From: Pseudomonas simiae
GTDB lineage: Bacteria; Pseudomonadota; Gammaproteobacteria; Pseudomonadales; Pseudomonadaceae
Direction: 5' to 3'
NCBI RefSeq assembly: GCF_900111895.1
Contig: NZ_FOKB01000013.1
Coordinates: 1 to 64,000 of the forward strand
Length of the DNA: 64,000 nucleotides
The position numbers and the translations under genes were made by a program. Under the pieces are notes generated by a model. The model was not told the origin of the DNA, ran no database searches, and saw only the letters and a list, made by a program, of their open reading frames with translations. The first letter of the stretch is position 1; the number at the start of each line of letters is the position of its first letter. Positions 36,580 to 44,068 of this stretch are shown here, one piece after another.

Positions 36580-37710
36580 TCAATATTGCTTCCATACAGT
36601 GCGCATGACGTAGTCACGGTAACTATGGATGATCCGAACGACTTTTTCAGCGACATTGGGCATGCTGTAATCCGCGACAAGCCGTAACGTCCGTTCTTGC
36701 CCCGCGGCCTGGCTTTCCAGAAGCTGCAAGCCTTGCATGGCGCGCTCGACTTCCAGACCGACCATCATGACCGCCGCCTCTTCCATCCCTTCCGGCCGCT
36801 CATGGGCCTCACGCAGATTCAGCGCGGGGAAATTGAGGATCGATGATTCTTCGTTGATGGTGCCGCTGTCCGACAACACCACTTTGGCTGTCAGTTGCAA
36901 CTTGTTGTAGTCCTTGAACCCCAACGGCTTGAGCAATTGCACATTCTTGTGGAAGCTAACGCCCATGGCATCGACGCGCTTTTGCGTACGAGGGTGAGTG
37001 GTCACGATCACCGGCAAGTCGTAATGCGCAGCAACGGTGTTCAATACTTCGACCAACTTGAGGAAGTTCTTGTCGGAATCAATATTCTCTTCGCGATGCG
37101 CACTCACGACGAAAAACTTGCCGGCCTCCAAGTCAAGCCGCCCCAGTACATCCGAAGCCTCGATGCCATCGCGGTAGTAATTGAGCACTTCAAACATAGG
37201 ACTGCCCGTCTTTATCACCCTGTCCGGCGGCAGCCCTTCGCTCAACAGGTAATCACGCGCAATGCTGCTGTAGGTCAGGTTGATGTCAGCGGTGTGATCA
37301 ACGATGCGGCGATTGATTTCTTCAGGCACGCGCATGTCAAAACAGCGATTGCCGGCTTCCATGTGAAATGTCGGGATCTTACGACGCTTGGCCGGGATCA
37401 CAGCCATGCAGCTGTTGGTATCACCGAGGATCAAGAGGGCTTCGGGTTTCACCTCCTCCAGCACCTGATCCACCGCAATGATCACGTTGCCGATCGTTTG
37501 CGCACCACTTGCGCCAGCAGCGTTGAGAAAATGGTCAGGCTTGCGAATACCGAGGTCCTGGAAAAAAATCTCGTTCAATTCGTAATCGTAGTTCTGCCCG
37601 GTATGCACCAGAATGTGTTCACAGTGTTCGTCAAGCTTGGCAATCACTCGTGACAATCGAATGATTTCAGGGCGTGTCCCCACAACCGTGACAACTTTCA
37701 TTTTTTTCAT
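36580..37710 (-). CDS. wbjD: UDP-N-acetyl sugar 2-epimerase for UDP-L-FucNAc (WbjD/FnlC)
   Basis: 376 residues. Non-hydrolysing 2-epimerase fold: VVGTRPEIIRLSRVIAKLD at the start, HTGQNYDYELN, LGDTNSCMA and the C-terminal SDSGTINEESSILNFPALN. The IRLSRV variant, in place of the more usual MAPV, marks the FnlC/WbjD/CapG branch, which makes the last step to UDP-L-FucNAc. It follows wbjC after 68 bases. Confidence 0.9.
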   Translation of the reverse strand: MKKMKVVTVVGTRPEIIRLSRVIAKLDEHCEHILVHTGQNYDYELNEIFFQDLGIRKPDHFLNAAGASGAQTIGNVIIAVDQVLEEVKPEALLILGDTNSCMAVIPAKRRKIPTFHMEAGNRCFDMRVPEEINRRIVDHTADINLTYSSIARDYLLSEGLPPDRVIKTGSPMFEVLNYYRDGIEASDVLGRLDLEAGKFFVVSAHREENIDSDKNFLKLVEVLNTVAAHYDLPVIVTTHPRTQKRVDAMGVSFHKNVQLLKPLGFKDYNKLQLTAKVVLSDSGTINEESSILNFPALNLREAHERPEGMEEAAVMMVGLEVERAMQGLQLLESQAAGQERTLRLVADYSMPNVAEKVVRIIHSYRDYVMRTVWKQY

Positions 37711-37778
37711 TTCAACACTCTTCCAGAATCATTGGCATCGGCGCCGTCCGCCCCATGCATTGCCTGATGCACCCATGC

Positions 37779-38897
37779 TCAGGCTTGAGTACCCACCGGC
37801 ATTGCAAAGGTGTCCGGGCGCTCACGATCAAAGATCTCGTTGGCCCAGAGCATGACAATCATCTCTTCCTCCCCGACATTGGTAATGTCGTGAGTCCAGC
37901 CTGGCACCGTTTCCACTATCCGCGGCTGCTCACCCTCGGTAAACAGCTCATAAAACTCCCCTGATACTATATGGCGAAAGCGAAAGCAGGCCTTGCCTTT
38001 GATTACCAGGAATTTCTCGGTCTTGGAGTGGTGGTAATGACCGCCACGCGTCACGCCAGGGTGGGCGGTGAAATAAGAAAATTGCCCACTGTCCCGCGTC
38101 TTCAGCATTTCAACAAAAACACCGCGCGGGTCACCGTACTTCGGAACGTCGTAGGTAAATTGCTCGACCGGCAGGTAACTGACGTAGGTCGAGTAAAGTG
38201 CTCGCACGAGGCCTGTGCCCACAGCCTCGCTGATCAGCGTGTCGCGACTGTCGCGAAACGCATGCAACTGATCCGCCAACTCGCCCACAGAAATGCTGTA
38301 CACCGGGGACACCTGAGCAACTGAGTCCTGAGGCGAGCCGGCGTCCATTAGCTGAGTGAAACAGTCGACCACATCGTCGATGTAAACCAGGCTGACCATC
38401 GCGTGTCGATCATTGACCTGGATCGGCAGACCTCGGGTGATGTTGTGGCAGAAAGTCGCCACGGCCGAGTTGTAATCAGGCCGAGCCCATTTTCCAAACA
38501 CGTTGGGCAGGCGCAGGACATGAACCTTGGAACCGTGGCTCGCCTGTAGATCGTGCAACGCATGCTCAGCAGCCAGCTTGCTGATACCGTAAGGATTATC
38601 TCGATCCGCCTGCGTCGAGGAGGTGTAAAGCACGGGAGTGGGCTTGCCACTCATTTTGATCGCGTCGCACAGGGCCAAGGTCAAGTCAGTGTTGCCCACC
38701 TTGAACTCATCGGACGATTGCGGACGATTGACCCCTGCAAGGTGGAAGACAAAATCGACCTCGGCAACCAGCGCGGGCAATTGAGAGATGCTGTTATCAC
38801 GGGTGAAGGCGACCACGTCGATATCATTGCGCTCACTTAAATGCGCAATCAGGTTCCTACCGACAAAACCGTTGGCGCCGGTGATCAGTACCTTCAT
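37779..38897 (-). CDS. wbjC: UDP-2-acetamido-2,6-dideoxy-hexos-4-ulose reductase/epimerase (WbjC/FnlB/CapF)
   Basis: 372 residues from the ATG at 38897, preceded by GGAG. An N-terminal SDR domain (ITGANGFVGRNL, residues 5-16; SSTQADRDNPYGISKLAAE catalytic region) is fused to a C-terminal cupin domain (GVTRGGHYHHSKTEKFLVI) that binds metal. This two-domain architecture is diagnostic for CapF/FnlB. It epimerises C3 and reduces C4 in UDP-L-FucNAc synthesis. Confidence 0.93.
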   Translation of the reverse strand: MKVLITGANGFVGRNLIAHLSERNDIDVVAFTRDNSISQLPALVAEVDFVFHLAGVNRPQSSDEFKVGNTDLTLALCDAIKMSGKPTPVLYTSSTQADRDNPYGISKLAAEHALHDLQASHGSKVHVLRLPNVFGKWARPDYNSAVATFCHNITRGLPIQVNDRHAMVSLVYIDDVVDCFTQLMDAGSPQDSVAQVSPVYSISVGELADQLHAFRDSRDTLISEAVGTGLVRALYSTYVSYLPVEQFTYDVPKYGDPRGVFVEMLKTRDSGQFSYFTAHPGVTRGGHYHHSKTEKFLVIKGKACFRFRHIVSGEFYELFTEGEQPRIVETVPGWTHDITNVGEEEMIVMLWANEIFDRERPDTFAMPVGTQA

Positions 38898-38900
38898 CAC

Positions 38901-39935
38901 TCACTCCTCCGGCGTAGCGAGTTCGCCACGCTGGATCGCCTTCATGAACTCAAGTTTGAGCAGCAGCCGTTGCATGCCGGCCACATCCAACCTCTCGGTG
39001 TTATGAGAGTTGTAGTCTTCCGTGCGAGAGATTTTTTCTTCCCCCTGCTCCACGAATTTCGAATAGTTCAAGTCACGCAGATCAGGGGGGATGCGGTAGT
39101 AATCACCCTTGTCTTCAGCGCAAGCCATTTCTTCACGGCTCAGCAACGCTTCAAACAACTTTTCGCCATGACGAGTGCCGATAACCTGAATAGGATGCTC
39201 AGGCTTGCCGACCATTGCGGTCAAGGCCTTGGCCAGGGTTTCAACTGTCGCCGCCGGTGCCTTCTGAACAAAAAGATCACCATTGCGACCATGTTCAAAA
39301 GCATACAACACAAGGTCTACGGCATCAGCCAGCGTCATCATGAAGCGAGTCATGCTCGGGTCGGTCAACGTCAACGCGTTACCTGCACGAATCTGCTCGA
39401 TGAACAAAGGAATTACAGAACCCCGTGACGCCATGACGTTACCGTAGCGAGTACCGCAGATAACTGTCTTTGCATCATCCACGTTACGAGATTTGGCAAT
39501 CATGACTTTTTCCATCATGGCCTTGGAGATACCCATGGCATTGATGGGGTAGACAGCCTTGTCGGTACTCAGGCAAACCACTCGTTTGACCGAATTCTGG
39601 ATAGCGGCTTCCAGGACATTTTCAGTGCCAATAACGTTGGTCTTGACCGCCTCCATGGGATGAAACTCACAGGAAGGCACCTGCTTCAGCGCGGCAGCGT
39701 GAAAAATGTAATCCACGCCGCGAGTGGCATTGAGAACGCTCTGGTAGTCGCGCACATCACCTATGTAAAACTTCAGCTTGGTGTCGGCATAGCGCTTGCG
39801 CATGTCGTCCTGCTTCTTCTCATCGCGACTGAAGATGCGGATTTCTGCGATACCACTGTCGAGGAAACGCTTGAGGACGGCGTTGCCGAATGAACCGGTG
39901 CCACCGGTGATTAGAAGCGTTTTTCCGCTGAACAT
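38901..39935 (-). CDS. wbjB: UDP-GlcNAc 4,6-dehydratase/5-epimerase (WbjB/FnlA/CapE)
   Basis: 344 residues from the ATG at 39935 (AGGAC upstream). SDR motifs: LLITGGTGSFGNAVLKRFL, HAAALKQVPSCEFHP, and STDKAVYPINAMGISKAMME where Met replaces the usual Tyr as in this dehydratase family. It opens the UDP-L-FucNAc pathway. It is the first gene of the minus-strand O-antigen operon, next to the ihfB side. Confidence 0.93.
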   Translation of the reverse strand: MFSGKTLLITGGTGSFGNAVLKRFLDSGIAEIRIFSRDEKKQDDMRKRYADTKLKFYIGDVRDYQSVLNATRGVDYIFHAAALKQVPSCEFHPMEAVKTNVIGTENVLEAAIQNSVKRVVCLSTDKAVYPINAMGISKAMMEKVMIAKSRNVDDAKTVICGTRYGNVMASRGSVIPLFIEQIRAGNALTLTDPSMTRFMMTLADAVDLVLYAFEHGRNGDLFVQKAPAATVETLAKALTAMVGKPEHPIQVIGTRHGEKLFEALLSREEMACAEDKGDYYRIPPDLRDLNYSKFVEQGEEKISRTEDYNSHNTERLDVAGMQRLLLKLEFMKAIQRGELATPEE

Positions 39936-40445
39936 AGTAAGTCCTAAAGCAACGCGCACAGCACGACAAGCTTCTAGTCGGCCACTCACCTCAATGCCTG
40001 CAGACCAACAAAGCCAACATGCCGCCCCGGAATACTCAACGGTGAAGAGGTTCAAGGAAAACGTCGAAGCTCGTTAGCAAACAGCCCGAAAAATAAGCTT
40101 TGTGTGGTGCAGTTAAAGATGAAGGGCATGGAAATTGGTGGCTATTTTAAGGCCTGCGTCCTTAAAGTCAAAAGCGAACACAGATGCGTGAGGGCATGCC
40201 TCAACGGTAATGAGAGGACGGGAACCAGACCCGACACCTTGGGGGATTAACGCCTACTGGTTATTGATGTGACATGACGAAAGTTTTCATACAGATAAAC
40301 GCTCAACAGCCTGATCAGTACAGTAAAGACTCTCACCTTAAAACAGGAGGAATAACTCAGACTTATGTCAGGTTACGTCTACCAAGAGAATAGAACGCCG
40401 CAGGGTTCAAGCATTAGACTACGGCAGCCCCCAAGCACATACCGA
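39936..40445 (-). other. Intergenic leader of the wbjB operon
   Basis: 510 bases between the lapA-like gene and wbjB, AT-richer than the flanking genes. I find no ORF with a ribosome-binding site and no convincing ops element. It should contain the promoter for the FucNAc operon, but I cannot fix it; no wzz gene is present where P. aeruginosa has one. Confidence 0.55.
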
Positions 40446-40676
40446 TCAAGCCTTCTGACGGGTTTTCTTACGACCGAACACGACCGCTATCGCCGGACCA
40501 ACGATCATTCCCACCAGCAACGCCAATAAGGTGAAAACTGAAACTGGCAGCTCAACCGTGGACCAACCGAAAAACGACAGTGTTGCACCTTGCTGATTCT
40601 CGAGCACAAAAAAAACGACGACGAGCGCGAAGAACAAAACAGATACAATCGATGCAAAGCGCCTGAGTCTAGCCAT
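40446..40676 (-). CDS. LapA-domain (DUF1049) membrane protein
   Basis: 76 residues with two membrane helices (about 8-28 and 44-66) and the conserved LENQQGATLSFFGWS between them, the LapA/DUF1049 pattern. E. coli LapA works with LapB in lipopolysaccharide assembly and control of LpxC; here it is 20 bases behind ihfB, as in other Pseudomonas. This is not the large LapA adhesin. Confidence 0.85.
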   Translation of the reverse strand: MARLRRFASIVSVLFFALVVVFFVLENQQGATLSFFGWSTVELPVSVFTLLALLVGMIVGPAIAVVFGRKKTRQKA

Positions 40677-40696
40677 AACGTTCTCCTGAAAGTCAA

Positions 40697-40993
40697 TCAG
40701 ACGCCTTCTTCCTCGTCTTCGTTCACCCGATCACGCAATTCCTTCCCCGGCTTGAAATGAGGTACGAATTTGCCGTCAAGACTGACGGACTGGCCGGTTT
40801 TTGGATTACGACCCACACGAGGTGCGCGATAGTGAAGTGAAAAACTCCCAAACCCACGGATCTCAATGCGATCACCGGTCGCCAGGCATTGGGACATTTG
40901 CTCAAGCATAGTCTTGATAGCCAGCTCGACATCCTTGGATGAGAGCAGCCCTTGATGGGTGACAATTCGTTCGATCAACTCCGACTTCGTCAT
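40697..40993 (-). CDS. ihfB: Integration host factor subunit beta
   Basis: 98 residues (also himD). HU/IHF fold with the signature GFGSFSLHYRAPRVGRNPKT near residue 46-65, carrying the intercalating Pro. It forms the DNA-bending heterodimer with IhfA. It marks the left border of the O-antigen locus in Pseudomonas. Confidence 0.97.
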   Translation of the reverse strand: MTKSELIERIVTHQGLLSSKDVELAIKTMLEQMSQCLATGDRIEIRGFGSFSLHYRAPRVGRNPKTGQSVSLDGKFVPHFKPGKELRDRVNEDEEEGV

Positions 40994-41125
40994 ATTTTTC
41001 CCTTCTTTTTCAAGCAGCTAGGAAAAGCGCTTCGAAGGTTTTAGCATGACTTGATGAATTTGAACAGCCCGTTAGACAACTTATCTGCAGGACCGATGGC
41101 AACCTCCTATAGGCGCATTCCATCA

Positions 41126-41410
41126 TCAATTACAGATAACCAGCATGGTGCGAGTTACTGCGCCGGCGGGGTTCCAGCCGAACAGGTAGTCGCCCTCTTC
41201 GTCCGCGGCGTCGCTGGACTTGGTGATGACCCTGTACCCCTGCATCTTGCACTCTCGTGCAGCGCGCTTTTCACACTTCTCCCACTTGTTACCCAGGCCC
41301 GAGCAATCGATCTCGATGCCGCCGACGCCGCGCTTGGCGTGGGTCTTCGCGCTGGTGGTGGAGCAGCCCGCAAGCACGACCACTGCGAGCATTACGATAA
41401 GCCTGTTCAT
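41126..41410 (-). CDS. Small lipoprotein of unknown function
   Basis: 94 residues with a short signal peptide and lipobox (VVLAGC, Cys16). The mature part has four Cys in CSGLGNKWEKCEKRAAREC plus a final Cys, which suggests disulfides. AAGGATTTGA lies just before the ATG. The pattern (a W-x-x-C-x-x-x-A-x-x-x-C core) occurs in small Pseudomonas lipoproteins; no function known. Confidence 0.72.
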   Translation of the reverse strand: MNRLIVMLAVVVLAGCSTTSAKTHAKRGVGGIEIDCSGLGNKWEKCEKRAARECKMQGYRVITKSSDAADEEGDYLFGWNPAGAVTRTMLVICN

Positions 41411-41526
41411 TCAAATCCTTATTGAAGCGACAACACGAGAACCGCTTTTTTCTTAAGACTACAATCAGTTCTGACACTGAGCTATACGCCTTGGTTCTCG
41501 GTGTTGATTCAACGAATTTCAGGCAC

Positions 41527-41556
41527 AAAAAAGGGCGACCGAAGTCGCCCTTTTTC
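41527..41556. terminator. Terminator downstream of rpsA
   Basis: AAGGGCGAC pairs with GTCGCCCTT around a short loop (CGAA region), flanked by A and T runs on both sides, so it can stop transcription from rpsA and from the opposite side. It lies 17 bases beyond the rpsA stop. Confidence 0.85.
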
Positions 41557-41572
41557 TATGGCCTGACAGAAC

Positions 41573-43258
41573 TTAGTTCTGCTTAGCCATTGCTTCGCGC
41601 AGCAGGGAGGCCATGGTGGTCTCGCCTGGTGCAGCTTCCGGAGCCGATTTCAGGCTCTGGATTGCTTCTTTCTCTTCCACTTCGTCTTTCGACTTGATGG
41701 AGAGTTGGATTACGCGGCTCTTGCGGTCAACGCTGATGATCTTGGCTTCTACTTCCTGGCCTTCCTTCAGAACGTTGCGCGCGTCTTCAACGCGGTCACG
41801 GCTGATTTCGGAGGCTTTCAGAGTCGCTTCGATATCGTCGGCCAGAACGATGATGGCGCCTTTGGCGTCAACTTCTTTCACAGTGCCTTTAACGATGGCG
41901 CCTTTGTCGTTCTCTTGAACGTACTCGGAGAACGGATCGCTTTCCAGTTGCTTGATGCCCAGGGAGATGCGCTCGCGCTCTGGGTCAACCGACAGGATAA
42001 CGGTGTCCAGCTCGTCGCCCTTCTTGAAACGACGAACAGCTTCTTCGCCCACTTCGTTCCAGGAGATGTCGGACAGGTGAACCAGGCCGTCGATGCCGCC
42101 GTCCAGACCAATGAAGATACCGAAATCGGTGATCGACTTGATGGTGCCGGAGATTTTATCGCCCTTGTTGAACTGGCCAGAGAAATCTTCCCATGGGTTA
42201 GATTTGCACTGCTTGATGCCCAGGGAGATACGACGACGCTCTTCGTCGATGTCCAGAACCATAACTTCCACTTCGTCGCCGACTTGTACGACTTTCGAAG
42301 GGTGGATGTTTTTGTTGGTCCAGTCCATTTCGGAAACGTGTACCAGGCCTTCCACGCCTTCTTCCAGCTCAGCGAAGCAGCCGTAGTCGGTCAGGTTGGT
42401 CACACGCGCGGTAACGCGAGTGCTTTCTGGGTAACGGGCTTTGATAGCAACCCATGGATCTTCACCCAGTTGCTTCAGGCCCAGGGAAACACGGTTGCGC
42501 TCGCGATCGTATTTCAGAACCTTGACATCGATCTCGTCGCCAACGTTGACGATTTCGGAAGGATGCTTGATACGCTTCCAAGCCATGTCGGTAATGTGCA
42601 GCAGGCCATCGACGCCACCCAGATCGACGAATGCGCCGTAATCGGTGAGGTTCTTGACGATACCTTTGACTTGTTGGCCTTCCTGCAGGGATTCCAGCAG
42701 AGCTTCACGCTCGGCGGAGTTCTCTGCTTCCAGGACGCTGCGACGGGAAACGACAACGTTGTTGCGCTTCTGGTCGAGTTTGATGACCTTGAATTCGAGT
42801 TCTTTGCCTTCCAGGTGCGTGGTGTCGCGCACAGGACGAACGTCGACCAAAGAACCTGGCAGGAACGCACGGATGCCGTTAACGTCGACAGTGAAGCCGC
42901 CTTTAACCTTACCGTTGATAACGCCCTTGACCACTTCTTCAGCTGCGAAGGCTGCTTCGAGAACAATCCAGCATTCAGCGCGCTTGGCTTTTTCACGGGA
43001 CAGCTTGGTTTCACCGAAACCGTCTTCAACCGAGTCCAGAGCAACGTGAACTTCGTCACCGACATTGATTGTCAGATCACCAGCATCGTTGTAGAACTGT
43101 TCCAGCGGGATCAGAGCTTCAGACTTCAGACCAGCGTGAACGGTTACCCAGCGAGCTTGGTAATCGATATCAACGATAACACCGGTGATGATGGAGCCTG
43201 CCTGAAGGTTCAGGGTTTTTAGGCTTTCTTCAAAGAGTTCCGCAAAGCTTTCGCTCAT
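41573..43258 (-). CDS. rpsA: 30S ribosomal protein S1
   Basis: 561 residues from the ATG at 43258 (AGGAA upstream; an upstream in-frame start has no support). Six S1 RNA-binding domains are visible from repeated blocks such as VKNLTDYGAFVDLGGVDGLLHI and VTNLTDYGCFAELEEGVEGL (both shown in part by their conserved DYGxF). It binds mRNA and brings it to the ribosome. Between cmk and ihfB as in all Pseudomonas. Confidence 0.98.
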   Translation of the reverse strand: MSESFAELFEESLKTLNLQAGSIITGVIVDIDYQARWVTVHAGLKSEALIPLEQFYNDAGDLTINVGDEVHVALDSVEDGFGETKLSREKAKRAECWIVLEAAFAAEEVVKGVINGKVKGGFTVDVNGIRAFLPGSLVDVRPVRDTTHLEGKELEFKVIKLDQKRNNVVVSRRSVLEAENSAEREALLESLQEGQQVKGIVKNLTDYGAFVDLGGVDGLLHITDMAWKRIKHPSEIVNVGDEIDVKVLKYDRERNRVSLGLKQLGEDPWVAIKARYPESTRVTARVTNLTDYGCFAELEEGVEGLVHVSEMDWTNKNIHPSKVVQVGDEVEVMVLDIDEERRRISLGIKQCKSNPWEDFSGQFNKGDKISGTIKSITDFGIFIGLDGGIDGLVHLSDISWNEVGEEAVRRFKKGDELDTVILSVDPERERISLGIKQLESDPFSEYVQENDKGAIVKGTVKEVDAKGAIIVLADDIEATLKASEISRDRVEDARNVLKEGQEVEAKIISVDRKSRVIQLSIKSKDEVEEKEAIQSLKSAPEAAPGETTMASLLREAMAKQN

Positions 43259-43334
43259 TTTAATTCCTGTTGATAAGGGCGAAGAATACGCCCATCTCCA
43301 CACCCCAGACGGTGTGGGTCAGTTTCAGTTAAAA

Positions 43335-43376
43335 GAAGCCACCGCAGGACTATGACTGGTCCCCTGCGGCCTTCTT
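43335..43376 (-). terminator. Hairpin downstream of cmk
   Basis: On the minus strand GAAGGCCGCAGGGGA pairs imperfectly with TCCTGCGGTGGCTTC, followed by TTTT. It begins 3 bases after the cmk stop and precedes the rpsA leader, so it probably partly ends upstream transcripts while rpsA uses its own promoter. Confidence 0.65.
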
Positions 43377-43378
43377 GA

Positions 43379-44068
43379 TCACCCGGCGATATCGCGAATG
43401 GCGATTTCACTCAAGATGCGTTCCAGCACCTGCTCGATGGACAGCTCCGTGGAATCCAGCTGTATGGCATCAGCCGCCGGCTTGAGCGGGGCTACTGCGC
43501 GCTGGGTATCACGCTCATCGCGTGCACGGATCTCATCTAGCAGACTCGACAGACTAACACCATCGACTTTGCCCTTCAACTGCAAGTAGCGGCGGCGAGC
43601 CCGCTCCTCGGCGCTGGCGGTCAAGAAAATCTTCAAGGGTGCCTCGGGAAACACCACGGTTCCCATGTCACGGCCATCGGCGACCAGGCCCGGCGGCTCC
43701 TGGAACGCCCGCTGGCGCTGCAGCAGCGCATCACGCACGGCCGGCAGCGCGGCAACCTGGGAAGCCCACGAACCGACTTGTTCGTTACGCAGGTCATCCG
43801 TCACATCGTCTCCTTCGAGGATGATGCGCTGGGGATGACCTTCCGTCGCACCGACGAACTGCACATCGAGGTGCGCTGCCAGCAGCTTCAGGGATTCTTC
43901 GTTGGTCAGGTCGACGCCATGGTTGCGTGCGGCGAATGCCAGCAGGCGGTACAGCGCGCCGGAATCCAGCAGGCACCAGCCCAGGCGCTCGGCCAGGATG
44001 CCGGCGATCGTGCCTTTGCCCGAGCCGCTTGGCCCGTCGATGGTAATCACCGGTGCTTTGATATTCAC
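43379..44068 (-). CDS. cmk: Cytidylate kinase
   Basis: 229 residues from a GTG start at 44068, with AAGAGG 8 bases upstream. P-loop GPSGSGKGT at residues 10-18 and the CMP-kinase motifs LDSGALYRLLA and VADGRDMGTVVFP. It phosphorylates CMP and dCMP. The GTG overlaps the TGA of tyrA/aroA (GTGA), so the genes are coupled. Confidence 0.97.
   Translation of the reverse strand: MNIKAPVITIDGPSGSGKGTIAGILAERLGWCLLDSGALYRLLAFAARNHGVDLTNEESLKLLAAHLDVQFVGATEGHPQRIILEGDDVTDDLRNEQVGSWASQVAALPAVRDALLQRQRAFQEPPGLVADGRDMGTVVFPEAPLKIFLTASAEERARRRYLQLKGKVDGVSLSSLLDEIRARDERDTQRAVAPLKPAADAIQLDSTELSIEQVLERILSEIAIRDIAG

Noticed and set aside
40021..40045. A second ops-like sequence on the minus strand in the wbjB leader (GGGGCGGCATG)
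   Set aside because: It matches only the first seven bases of the JUMPStart end and lacks the TAGC core, so it is likely chance.
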